Of a stretch of 64,000 nucleotides of DNA, positions 26,012 through 34,072 are shown piece after piece. A model generated the notes under the pieces. The model was not told where the DNA came from and made no database searches. It saw only the letters and a program-made list of their open reading frames with translations. The DNA comes from Bradyrhizobium algeriense. GTDB taxonomy: Bacteria; Pseudomonadota; Alphaproteobacteria; Rhizobiales; Xanthobacteraceae. Position numbers and translations under genes: made by a program. The stretch covers positions 120,096 to 184,095 of the forward strand of contig NZ_PYCN01000013.1 of the NCBI RefSeq assembly GCF_003062295.1. The letters are read 5' to 3'. How positions within the stretch are numbered: position 1 is the stretch's first letter; the number at the start of each line of letters is the position of its first letter.

Positions 26012-27124
26012 TCACTCCCGCAACATATAGGCATCGACCGGGCTGCCTGCCGCAAAGCCTTCCGAGCCGCCTGATACCACGAGCCAGGCTTCGGCACGCG
26101 CGATCGCGTTGAGCGACAATTCGCCCACCGCCAGCGTGGCCCACATATCCTGCTTCCGCTCCAGCAACACGATCTCGGCGATGCCGACGCTGGATGCAAT
26201 CTTGCGCGCCAGCGGCAAATTGACTGTTTTGCGCTGGCGCCGGCCCGCGAGGCGATCGAGTACGGGAAGCGCCAGCGTCCACCATGCCGCGAGGGCCTGA
26301 TCCGGTGCGCCCGGCAGCACCACGACGGGCGTCTTGCCGAGGCGCCCGACGGCCGAAGTGCGGCCGGGTTGCAGGGCAATGCCATGGCTAAGAATTTTGC
26401 CACGCGCAGCCAATGCCGTCACCGCCGCATCGGTGCGGCCGACGCCGGAACCGCCGACGATCAGGAGCAGATCGCACGCGCCGTCATCGAGTGCCGCCGC
26501 AATCGATCCGGCATCGCGGCCCGCAGCGGTGAAGCAGACGGTTTCGGCACCTGTCGCTTGCGCGCTCTCTGCGATCAGATTCGCCGCCACGCCGCCACCG
26601 GGGACATTGACGATGCGCAGGCGCGGACGCCGGACGTTCAATCGCTCTATTCCGGCAGTGCGTGCCAGCAGGAGATCGCGCGGCAGCACGCGCCGCCCGG
26701 CCTCCACGACGAGACTGCCGGCCGCAATATCGCCGCCGGCCCGGCGCACGCCCTGCCCCGGAATCGCTTCCGCCAGCACCTGCGGCATCGGCCCGGACAA
26801 ATCGACGGAATCGGAATCGAGCACGCAGTCGCAGGCCTCCGGGATGGCCTCGCCGGCCTCGACCCAGACCGGCGGCGCCGATAACGGCAACGGCGAATAG
26901 GAGGATGCGCCGACGAGATCGCGCGCGCGGAAGGCGTAACCGTCGACGGCGGCGATGTCGCGTGACGGACGGGCCTGGAGCGGCGGCATTTCGGCGGCAA
27001 TGCAGCGCAGTGCTTCCTTGAGCGATAATTCCACCGGCGCGACCGGTTCCACGCCCTGCAGCAGGGCGTCGAGCGCCGTGTCGAGCGGCGTAAGTGAGGT
27101 CGGCAGGCGCTGCGGCGAGGTCAT
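26012..27124 (-). CDS. MoeA-family molybdopterin-binding protein, divergent
   Basis: The 370-residue protein aligns with the first three MoeA domains: AAVDGYAFRARDL, GQGVRRAGGDIAAGS, IVGGSGVGRTD and VVLPGAPDQALAAWW. Several signature positions are relaxed: the STGDEL-type motif is replaced by VNVPGGGVAAN, and TGAPMPEGAD by a divergent stretch. The C-terminal domain is short. It may work as a heteromeric partner of the MoeA-PBP fusion encoded directly after it. It is transcribed away from the solute-binding protein gene at 27308. Enzyme activity is uncertain. Confidence 0.8.
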   Translation of the reverse strand: MTSPQRLPTSLTPLDTALDALLQGVEPVAPVELSLKEALRCIAAEMPPLQARPSRDIAAVDGYAFRARDLVGASSYSPLPLSAPPVWVEAGEAIPEACDCVLDSDSVDLSGPMPQVLAEAIPGQGVRRAGGDIAAGSLVVEAGRRVLPRDLLLARTAGIERLNVRRPRLRIVNVPGGGVAANLIAESAQATGAETVCFTAAGRDAGSIAAALDDGACDLLLIVGGSGVGRTDAAVTALAARGKILSHGIALQPGRTSAVGRLGKTPVVVLPGAPDQALAAWWTLALPVLDRLAGRRQRKTVNLPLARKIASSVGIAEIVLLERKQDMWATLAVGELSLNAIARAEAWLVVSGGSEGFAAGSPVDAYMLRE

Positions 27125-27307
27125 GGTCCGGCTATGCCCTGAATCGGGCTGGAAATAAACAGAACCGGGGGCAGCCTATCGTCGGGACCCCTCCACGGAA
27201 CCACGTTGACGCCGCCCGAAAATAGTTGCAAATGAGACCAATTGGCGGATCAAACCGCCTGCCAAAACCAGCGGCCAACGCGCCGATTCCAGGGAGGAGA
27301 AGACAGG

Positions 27308-28519
27308 ATGTTCGCCAGGAACCTATCCAGGCTGGGAATACTTGCGGCCGCGCTGCTGGCGTCGACCGCCGCGCTCGCGCAAGTTTCAGACGATGTGGTC
27401 AAGATCGGCGTCCTCACCGACATGAACGGACCGGCGGCGACGCCGACCGGCCAGGGCTCGGTCACATCAGCGCAAATGGCGATCGACGATTTCGGCGGCA
27501 AGGTGCTGGGCAAGCCGATCGGCATCATCGTCGGCGACCACCAGCTCAAGCCGGATATCGGCGGCGCGATTGCGCGGCGCTGGTATGACGTCGATCAGGT
27601 CGACCTGATCGTCGACGTTCCGGTCTCCGCGGTCGGCCTTGCAGTGCAGAACATTGCCAATGACAAGAAGAAGCTGTTCATCACGCATTCGACCCTGGCC
27701 GCGGATTTCCACGGCAAATTCTGTACGCCCTACGCGATGCAGTGGGTGATCGACACCCGTTCGCTCGCCGCAGGCACCGCGCAGGCGGTGGTGAAGCGCG
27801 GCGGCGATAGCTGGTTCTTCATCACCGACGACTATGCGTTCGGCCACTCGTTGGAACGCGACGCTTCCAGCGTCGTCACCGCCAATGGCGGCAAGGTGCT
27901 GGGTTCCGTGCGCCCACCGCTCGCGACCCCGGACCTGTCGTCCTTCGTGCTGCAGGCGCAGGCGTCCAAGGCCAAGATCATCGGCATCGCCGCCGGTCCG
28001 CCGAACAACATGAACGAGATCAAGACCGCCGCCGAGTTCGGTGTATTGAAGGGCGGCCAGCAGATGGCGGCATTGCTCGCGCTGATCACCGACATCCATT
28101 CGCTGGGATTGCCGGCAGCCCAGGGCCTGTTGCTGACGACCTCGTTCTACTGGGACATGGACGACAAGACGCGTGAATGGTCAAAACGCTATTTCGCCAA
28201 GATGAACCGGATGCCGACGATGTGGCAGGCCGGCGTCTATTCCTCGGTTATGCACTATCTCAACGCCATCAAGGAGGCCGGCACCGACGAGCCGCTGAAA
28301 GTGGCGACGAAGATGCGCGAAAAGCCGGTCGAGGATTTCTTCTCCCGCAACGGCAAACTGCGCGAGGACAATCTGATGGTGCATGACCTGTGGCTCGTGC
28401 AGGTCAAGAAGCCGGAGGAATCGAAATATCCGTGGGACTACTATCAGATCCTCACCAAGATTCCCGGCGATGAGGCGTTCGGCCCGCCCGATCCGGCGTG
28501 CGCGATGGCGAAGAAGTGA
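27308..28519 (+). CDS. ABC transporter substrate-binding protein, branched-chain amino-acid type
   Basis: The 403-residue periplasmic binding protein of the HAAT/Peripla_BP_6 family has a clear signal peptide (LGILAAALLASTAALAQ, cleavage near residue 24). The mature start, DDVVKIGVLTDMNGPAA, is typical. Other family segments are MAIDDFGGKVLGKPI, HSTLAADF and WFFITDDYAFGHSLE. A GGGAGGAG ribosome-binding site precedes the ATG. No permease or ATPase genes are adjacent, so it is an orphan binding protein; such rhizobial proteins bind varied amides, aromatic acids or amino acids. The ligand cannot be read from sequence. Confidence 0.92.
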   Translation: MFARNLSRLGILAAALLASTAALAQVSDDVVKIGVLTDMNGPAATPTGQGSVTSAQMAIDDFGGKVLGKPIGIIVGDHQLKPDIGGAIARRWYDVDQVDLIVDVPVSAVGLAVQNIANDKKKLFITHSTLAADFHGKFCTPYAMQWVIDTRSLAAGTAQAVVKRGGDSWFFITDDYAFGHSLERDASSVVTANGGKVLGSVRPPLATPDLSSFVLQAQASKAKIIGIAAGPPNNMNEIKTAAEFGVLKGGQQMAALLALITDIHSLGLPAAQGLLLTTSFYWDMDDKTREWSKRYFAKMNRMPTMWQAGVYSSVMHYLNAIKEAGTDEPLKVATKMREKPVEDFFSRNGKLREDNLMVHDLWLVQVKKPEESKYPWDYYQILTKIPGDEAFGPPDPACAMAKK

Positions 28520-28530
28520 CTGCGTAGCAG

Positions 28531-28626
28531 TCATTCCGGGGCGCGCAAGCGAGCTATGGTGCGCAATTGCGCACCTGAGAATTTCGAGATCCCGGGTTCG
28601 CTCGCTTGGCTCGCGCCCCGGGATGA
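28531..28626. repeat. REP-like inverted repeat after the binding-protein gene
   Basis: TCATTCCGGGGCGCG at the left is answered by CGCGCCCCGGGATGA at the right (one mismatch in 15). Between them are GCAAGCGAGC- and GCTCGCTTGG-like subrepeats and the palindrome TGCGCAATTGCGCA. This is the usual form of intergenic palindromic repeats in Bradyrhizobium-like genomes. Confidence 0.65.
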
Positions 28627-28671
28627 CCGTTGCCTTGCCTCGCGCTGAAACGCGAGCCAAGGCAACGGTCA
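28624..28671. terminator. Strong hairpin between convergent genes
   Basis: TGACCGTTGCCTTG (28624-28637) pairs perfectly with CAAGGCAACGGTCA (28658-28671), and CTCGCG/CGCGAG extends the stem after one mismatch, with a loop of six bases. It separates the convergent binding-protein genes and overlaps the stop of the minus-strand gene. It probably acts as a two-way terminator or mRNA stabiliser. There is no clear T-run. Confidence 0.6.
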
Positions 28672-29634
28672 CTTCACCACCCCCGCCTCCCTAAAATATT
28701 TCATCACGCCGGGATGAATCAGCGCTGCATTCGGCGCCGCCGCGACCGTGTTCGCGGCCGTGGTCTCGCAGGCCTGCGGCAGCTTCTTGCAAAGCGCGCC
28801 CTCCGCTCCGTGCAGCGTGCGCGCCAGCCGGTAAGCGACATCATCAGGCAGGCTCTCGCGCGCCAGCACAAAACTCCATGAGCCGATGGAATCGATGGCC
28901 GCCGGCTGGTTGGGATAGCTGTTGGCGGGGACCGTCAGCGGCTTGAGAAAAGTGTGCTTGGCGCGGACGCGTGCGATCTCGCTGGCGTCGGGCGCGATGA
29001 ACCGTGCGCCGCCCGGCGCCTGCGCCATCGCGGCAAAACCCGGCCAGCCGATGCCCGCGCCCCATAACGCGGCGGCACGGCCGTCCTGTACCATGGCGGG
29101 GCCGTCGCCCGCGCGATCGAGATAGATCGATTTGAAATCCTCGTCCTGCTTCAGCCCGATGCCATCGAGGATGTAGCGCGACAGGATCGGCAGGCCGGAG
29201 CCCTTGGCGCCGAAGGCAACCGGCTGGCCGACCAGATCCCTGATCGTCTTGTAGGGACTGTCCGCCCGCACCACGAACATGCCGGGACTGGAATACATCG
29301 CGGTGAGGATTTTCAGTTTTGTTGCCGCCCGCCCGATGCCCATGAAGGCCTCATAGGCCGGCTCGCCGGCCACCAGCGCGATGTCGAGTTGATCGGATTC
29401 CAGGAGCGGGATGTTTTCGTTGGAACCCTTGGTGTTGCGCGGCTCGATCGATAGCGCGGGATCGGCCGCATTCATGACTTCCGCGAAGGCATTGCCATAG
29501 ACCGGAAAGCCGCCGCCCGGCGTCGCGGTACCCAAGCTGATCGTGGATTTGGTAATGGTCTTGCCTCCCTCCTGCGCCGCGGCGGCGCCAGCGAACAGGA
29601 GCAGGCCGGCCCAGACGATCCCAGCGAGTTTCAT
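28669..29634 (-). CDS. TAXI-family TRAP transporter solute-binding protein
   Basis: This 321-residue periplasmic protein has a signal peptide (IVWAGLLLFAGAAAAQ). TAXI family features include ISLGTATPGGGFPVYGNAFAEVMN, GSNENIPLLESDQLDIALV, VVRADSPYKTIRDLVGQPVAFGAKGSG and LIHPGVMKYFREAG. The family binds carboxylates or amino acids for a TRAP permease. No fused DctQM genes are nearby, so it is an orphan. The ATG at 29634 (MKLAGIVW) was chosen because it gives the signal peptide directly; the frame upstream is not protein-like. Confidence 0.9.
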   Translation of the reverse strand: MKLAGIVWAGLLLFAGAAAAQEGGKTITKSTISLGTATPGGGFPVYGNAFAEVMNAADPALSIEPRNTKGSNENIPLLESDQLDIALVAGEPAYEAFMGIGRAATKLKILTAMYSSPGMFVVRADSPYKTIRDLVGQPVAFGAKGSGLPILSRYILDGIGLKQDEDFKSIYLDRAGDGPAMVQDGRAAALWGAGIGWPGFAAMAQAPGGARFIAPDASEIARVRAKHTFLKPLTVPANSYPNQPAAIDSIGSWSFVLARESLPDDVAYRLARTLHGAEGALCKKLPQACETTAANTVAAAPNAALIHPGVMKYFREAGVVK

Positions 29635-29801
29635 TTCTAGCCTCAAGCGTTCGGTGACGAATGATGCAACGGAGGTTGTAGGCAAGCGCGGGGCCTGATG
29701 AAAGCCTGTTCTTGGCCGCCAACCCGGCATTGCCGTATCGCTGTCATGCCTGTAAACGATGGCGGCACCGTTGCCGGCCGCTTCTCCCGGCCGCCGCGGC
29801 G

Positions 29802-29877
29802 GGGCCTGTAGCTCAATGGTTAGAGCCGGCCGCTCATAACGGTCTGGTTGCAGGTTCGAGTCCTGCCGGGCCCACCA
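29802..29877 (+). tRNA. tRNA with CAU anticodon, probably tRNA-Ile2 (lysidine type)
   Basis: The 76-base sequence folds as a complete tRNA with encoded CCA. Acceptor GGGCCTG pairs with CGGGCCC, the D-arm is TAGCTCAATGGTTAGAGC, the anticodon loop CTCATAA has CAT, and the T-arm is GCAGGTTCGAGTCCTGC. Discriminator A, together with the D-loop and anticodon-stem pattern, resembles tRNA-Ile(CAU), whose C34 is modified by TilS, more than either methionine tRNA. The content downstream changes to accessory genes. Confidence 0.9.
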
Positions 29878-30163
29878 ATGATCGCAGAACCTTAGTACGT
29901 TTCTGAAGGTTGATGATTTGATACCGCCTCAGTTGCCGCCACAGAATTGATTGCCGTTTTGTTCGCGTGATGATCTTAAGTGGGAAAGTTTGACCAAGGT
30001 CAGAAACACTTCCGCAGGTGAGACCAGCACCAAACAGCTCCATTTTGATAACCGCCGTCACAGGCAATTGGGTGGAGAAACCGAACCCTCCGATCCGGCT
30101 GCTCAACGACATCGCGGCTTTCCGGCAAGGCCGGCTAGTCGCTATCACTGGCAGTGCTATTTA

Positions 30164-30784
30164 TCAGAAGTTGTCGGCGGCCAGTTGACTCTGCGCGTAT
30201 TTTCGAATGTCGTCGGGTACATCCTCCCGGTTAGCGAAGAACAGAGCCGCCCCTTTGGAAAATGGCGGGTCCGGCTCGATGTTCGGATATTTGTCGTGGA
30301 CCATCAGCCACGCCGTTTGCATGAGTCCACGTCGGCGATGGCTTGGCGCGATCCAGACCCAACATAAGACCCATCGCGCGGGCTCATTCTCGTATTCCAT
30401 CCATCGCACCACGAAGCCGCCGACGGCGCGGCCGTCGGATCCCACGATCAAGTAGCCATCGCCAGTGTCTTCGGCTTCTTCATACATCGTGAAGCCTGCG
30501 CCGAACTCCTTTTTGAAGACGCGTGAAATGCGCGCCAGGCGTCGCCGGATGGGCCGCGGACTGTCGGAGCGAACCGGAACGAGCTGACCATGGCGAATGA
30601 AAAGTTTCGCAAGTGTAACGCTCGGTTTTGGCTCAAAGACATCGACGATCTCACGATGATATGCCTCGTGCATGATGCGATCGTCCGACTCTTCTTTCAC
30701 GTACAGCATGTTGCAGACCGGACAGGTGCCTTCAAACGTCTCGGGACGCTTAAAAAACTCCATCGCGTACGCGCGCTTGGCCAT
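30164..30784 (-). CDS. Eco1/ESCO-like zinc-finger GNAT acetyltransferase
   Basis: In this 206-residue protein, residues 21-43 form a C2H2 zinc finger C21-P-V-C24 ... H39-E-A-Y-H43, with the methionine and tyrosine spacing (CxMLY) seen in the zf-C2H2_3 finger of Eco1/ESCO cohesin acetyltransferases. The C-terminal half is GNAT-like: YLIVGSDGRAVGGFVVRWM, the acetyl-CoA loop WIAPSHRRRGLMQTAWLM, and an end PPFSKGAALFFAN that recalls the FS-x-PT-x-F ending of ESCO. Substrate and function here are unknown. It is the first gene after the tRNA, divergent from the HerA-like ATPase. The ATG has a GGTGA ribosome-binding site. Confidence 0.7.
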   Translation of the reverse strand: MAKRAYAMEFFKRPETFEGTCPVCNMLYVKEESDDRIMHEAYHREIVDVFEPKPSVTLAKLFIRHGQLVPVRSDSPRPIRRRLARISRVFKKEFGAGFTMYEEAEDTGDGYLIVGSDGRAVGGFVVRWMEYENEPARWVLCWVWIAPSHRRRGLMQTAWLMVHDKYPNIEPDPPFSKGAALFFANREDVPDDIRKYAQSQLAADNF

Positions 30785-30908
30785 TGGTCACCTTTCAATT
30801 CCGTGAGCGCGGCTGCGCAAGCTTATCCTATGGCGCGGCCATGAAATAGGTCATGGGACTTGCGATGCTGGTTGTGTGATATGATGGGACGCAACCAGGG
30901 ATTCGTAA

Positions 30909-33065
30909 GTGGCTGATAACAGATTGCAGACGACCTTAGCCGATCGGACCAAGGCGTTGTGCGCCAATATTGTGGTCTTCTACGCTAGCTTATACTTCGC
31001 CTCGGGCAATCTGCTGCCCACGGGCGGACTCGAAAGTGTTTGGTTCCTGAGCGGTCTCGCGCTGTGGTTCTTGGCACTTCTTTCGGCCCCCTGGTTCGTG
31101 CCACCCAAAGACGCGCTAGCGAACGCACTCGGCGCCATGGCTATCCTGGTGACCGCCGACCTCGGCGCTGTCGGCGGTCTAAAACCTCACCTCGAAGCGG
31201 TGCGATGGGTGGCGGTGACCTATTGCGCCGTAATCATGGTGAGTGCTGTCGTCTCTCTCTTCATCCATGATAAAAGCAAGCGTTCGCCTACCGGGCGCTT
31301 CTTTTTCCGCGTCACGGATACCTTCGGTCAGGGGGAATTGCTCTACACCCCACCGGCCCTGATCAGCATCATCGGCGCGTACCAAGGCAGTCTGACGACG
31401 GTCACCTGGTTAATCATCCTATGGACGATGTTCGTGATCGGCAGACCGGCGGAACGCTTGCTGTCCGCCTGGAAACATTGGCAGGTCGAAAAAGCGCGGG
31501 TAATTTCGTCTCCCACGATCGGATCGATCGAACGCATCGACGATCCCGATATCGTCAGGGTCAGGCTCGCGCGGCACTCCTCCTGGAAGCCGGGCACGCT
31601 TCATACCGCTGCGATGTCGAACGGCGATCAGCATTTCGTGCTGGCGCTGTTCAGCCAGGTCCAAGGCCTCGAAGTGATGGGTACGGGTCTCTGCGTCGCC
31701 CAGTTGCAGGATAAGATCAGCCTGTCGGAAGGCGAAGTGATCCAGTCACATTCGCCGGAAAAGGCGGCCGAGTTCATTGAGAATTTGAGTGGCACGCCTG
31801 GCTCCGAACTGGTCGGTTTCACGGTTGAAAATTCCAATATTGGAATATTGCGATTCGAGGTGTCCGCGGCCTCGCAGCTGGGCGAAGGGCAAGTCGTCTT
31901 CGTGCGGCTCAATGGCACAGACGTTTTCTACCAAATTCTAGACGCACAGACTGCGGAAGAAAGTTTCGACCAAAATCCCCGCGGCACCCACATCGTCAAC
32001 GCGGTGCAACTGGGCTGCTATTCACCCGAAAACGGCTTCACGAAATACGGCTGGCTATCAACAATGAACGCGCCGGTGTTCTGGGCGAAGGCTCGGGTTT
32101 TTCCGGCCGCCGTGCTCAAGCCGGGCGAGTTCGTTGTCGGATCGGTGCCGTCGACCAATATTGGCGTCACCGCGCATATTGACGACTTGGTGCAGTTTCA
32201 TACCGCCGTTCTCGGCGTGACTGGCACTGGCAAAACGGAACTGGCGCTCGATATTGTGCGGGAGGCGGTCAGAAATGATTTTAAGGTGTTTTGCGTCGAT
32301 TTCACCGGCGAGTACAAAGCACGCCTGAAAGATTTGAACCCGATTTTCCCGGCCCCTACGGCCGCCCAAATAGATGATCTGGACCAAAAATTATTCGCGG
32401 CGGAGACAGGGGCATATGGTGCTGGCGCGGAAAAGGCAGCCTTGAAGGGTTGCCTGGCGAACATCAAGGTTGGTGTCGAAACGCAAATAAAAGCCTTCCT
32501 GGAGGGCGCGGAGAAGCTCGCGATCCTTGAGTTGACCGAAATTTCCAACACCAAGGCGACGCTGCGGATCACGGAACAGTATCTATCGACTATTATGGCC
32601 TGGGCGCGGAAACATCGCCAAGCGCGCAAGGTGCTGATCGTTCTGGAGGAGGCGCACACCATCATCCCCGAGACGTTCAGCTCGGGCTTCGATGGCGATA
32701 CCCAATGGGTCGTCAGCCGTATTGGTCAAATCGCGTTGCAGGGCCGCAAGTATGGCGTGGGCCTACTTGTAATCAGCCAACGAACGGCCTTGGTGAGCAA
32801 GACGATCCTTTCTCAGTGCAATACCTTCCTCACGCACAGCCTCATCGACCAGACCAGCCTGACGTTCCTTGAAAGCGTTTATAGTTCCCAGCATGTGCGC
32901 TCGATTCCAAACCTGGGACGCTTCGAATTCCTCGCCGCGGGCAAAGCGATCAAGGCCGAAAGGCCGATCCTGCTCGGCCGGCCGTTTGATCAGGCGAAAA
33001 AGGACGCTAGCGATGCGTTGCGCCAACCGCCACCTGAACCGCCGGTCGTCGCACAAACAGCCTAG
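30909..33065 (+). CDS. Membrane-anchored HerA/FtsK-type ATPase
   Basis: The 718-residue protein has four predicted membrane helices in the first 180 residues. A middle domain of about 230 residues follows, and the ATPase domain is HerA-like: Walker A GVTGTGKTEL near residue 435, VFCVDFTGEYKARL, Walker B VLIVLEEAHTIIP near residue 578, and GRKYGVGLLVISQRT with the sensor and arginine-finger region. HerA proteins translocate DNA and team with nucleases or effectors in repair or defence. No NurA or SIR2 partner is adjacent; an ESCO-like acetyltransferase is divergent. The start is the GTG at 30909. The membrane part makes it unlike archaeal HerA. Confidence 0.85.
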   Translation: MADNRLQTTLADRTKALCANIVVFYASLYFASGNLLPTGGLESVWFLSGLALWFLALLSAPWFVPPKDALANALGAMAILVTADLGAVGGLKPHLEAVRWVAVTYCAVIMVSAVVSLFIHDKSKRSPTGRFFFRVTDTFGQGELLYTPPALISIIGAYQGSLTTVTWLIILWTMFVIGRPAERLLSAWKHWQVEKARVISSPTIGSIERIDDPDIVRVRLARHSSWKPGTLHTAAMSNGDQHFVLALFSQVQGLEVMGTGLCVAQLQDKISLSEGEVIQSHSPEKAAEFIENLSGTPGSELVGFTVENSNIGILRFEVSAASQLGEGQVVFVRLNGTDVFYQILDAQTAEESFDQNPRGTHIVNAVQLGCYSPENGFTKYGWLSTMNAPVFWAKARVFPAAVLKPGEFVVGSVPSTNIGVTAHIDDLVQFHTAVLGVTGTGKTELALDIVREAVRNDFKVFCVDFTGEYKARLKDLNPIFPAPTAAQIDDLDQKLFAAETGAYGAGAEKAALKGCLANIKVGVETQIKAFLEGAEKLAILELTEISNTKATLRITEQYLSTIMAWARKHRQARKVLIVLEEAHTIIPETFSSGFDGDTQWVVSRIGQIALQGRKYGVGLLVISQRTALVSKTILSQCNTFLTHSLIDQTSLTFLESVYSSQHVRSIPNLGRFEFLAAGKAIKAERPILLGRPFDQAKKDASDALRQPPPEPPVVAQTA

Positions 33066-33279
33066 CCGATCGGCGCCAGCATTCGACTACAGTCTGCGCA
33101 ACAGACTTTCGCAACGGTCGAAGCTCTGGTGAAATCGAGTGTCTACCCTTTGCATTTTTTTTGACTTGCGCAACAACAACATTTTGCCTCTGATTTTTGA
33201 GCAGGCCAACCATTGGGAGACCAATGGCTCGGCCAGCTATTCAAAATTCTCGAATTCAGAGGAGCGCATTTGTGCAACT

Positions 33280-33684
33280 CTACTTGTTCCGCATTCTACC
33301 TCGCGCATCTGCGACACCATGCTTGCCAGGATGAATTGCCACCATTCGTCCGTCAGGCCCTTGGAGACCATGACAACCTGCGGGTATTGCAACCATGCGG
33401 CCATCCCGACCTTGCAAACCGTGACCACCAGCTGGGATCGCGGCCATGCGACCATCTTTGCCCTGCAACCCATGCCCGCCCTTTGGGATCGCGATCATAC
33501 GGCCGTCTCGACCTTGCAAACCATGCCCGCCTGCGGGAACCGCAGCCATGCGGCCGTCCCTACCCTGTAAGCCGTGTCCGCCACGTGGAATAGCGACCAT
33601 GTGCCCGTCTGAGCCTTGTAAACCGTGTCCGCCATCTGGAATGGTGACTGAGACCCCGTCGCGGCCCGTTAGTTTCGTCGGCAT
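33280..33684 (-). CDS. Protein made of tandem 17-residue repeats
   Basis: The 134-residue protein starts MPTKLTGRDGVSVTIPDGGH and consists of seven 17-residue units with the consensus G-(R/K/S)-D-G-R-M-(V/A)-A-I-P-A-G-G-H-G-L-Q, plus a degenerate end. The 51-base periodicity is visible in the DNA. A strong ribosome-binding site (GAGGGA) precedes the ATG at 33684; a longer frame to 33801 is possible but less likely. There is one cysteine and no signal peptide or membrane segment. The glycine-rich repeated turns suggest a beta-solenoid or repeat scaffold. I do not recognise the family. It lies alone between the HerA-like gene and a DUF4238-like remnant. Confidence 0.75.
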   Translation of the reverse strand: MPTKLTGRDGVSVTIPDGGHGLQGSDGHMVAIPRGGHGLQGRDGRMAAVPAGGHGLQGRDGRMIAIPKGGHGLQGKDGRMAAIPAGGHGLQGRDGRMVAIPAGCHGLQGPDGRMVAIHPGKHGVADARGRMRNK

Positions 33685-34072
33685 CGTTCCCTCGAAAACA
33701 ATTTCTGGTTGATATGTGAGGTAGCTAAAAGTCGCACAAGAGAAAAGCCTAAAGAAACCATGGGGCGGCGCTAGTGGTGGAAAAGCCCAGAGCCGCCGCA
33801 TTTCCGACGCACATCCAAACAGGGTTATGCCTTCGGAAAATTACTGGAGGCGGTTAGGGAAGCTTGAGCTTTAGCGAAGATTGCCTCAGTGCAGGCCCGG
33901 ATCGACCTGCTCGAAAAGGCAAGATGAGCACTTTCGACGTTGGCTCGCCGAGAATTGATACCACCCAAGAAAACGATAAGGGCGGAAAAGGCGTCCGTCG
34001 CCAGTTTGCGACGCAGCCTCCTCGAGCTGGCGTCGATTCGACGCTTCGGGGCGGAGCGGCTGGAAATGGATA
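33685..34072. other. Region without a convincing gene
   Basis: About 390 bases between the repeat protein and the DUF4238-like frame. Two short overlapping plus-strand frames (33864-34076, 33940-34200) exist, but neither reads like a known protein. They may be decayed N-terminal parts of the DUF4238-like gene that follows. Confidence 0.35.

Noticed and set aside
24049..26403. Longer start for the MoeA fusion protein reaching 26403
   Set aside because: The extra 131 residues are the other-frame shadow of the upstream MoeA-like gene and contain no family motif.
29834..30148. Minus-strand frame that runs through the tRNA
   Set aside because: Its C-terminal codons are the tRNA itself (ending GPAGLEPATRPL, a common false frame over tRNA genes).
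29878..30163. Integrase gene expected right after the tRNA
   Set aside because: No tyrosine or serine recombinase frame is present on either strand there.
33300..33680. Possible CRISPR array, because of regular repeats near 33.3-33.7 kb
   Set aside because: The 51-bp repeats are contiguous, in frame and lack spacers; they encode the 17-residue repeat protein. No cas genes are present.
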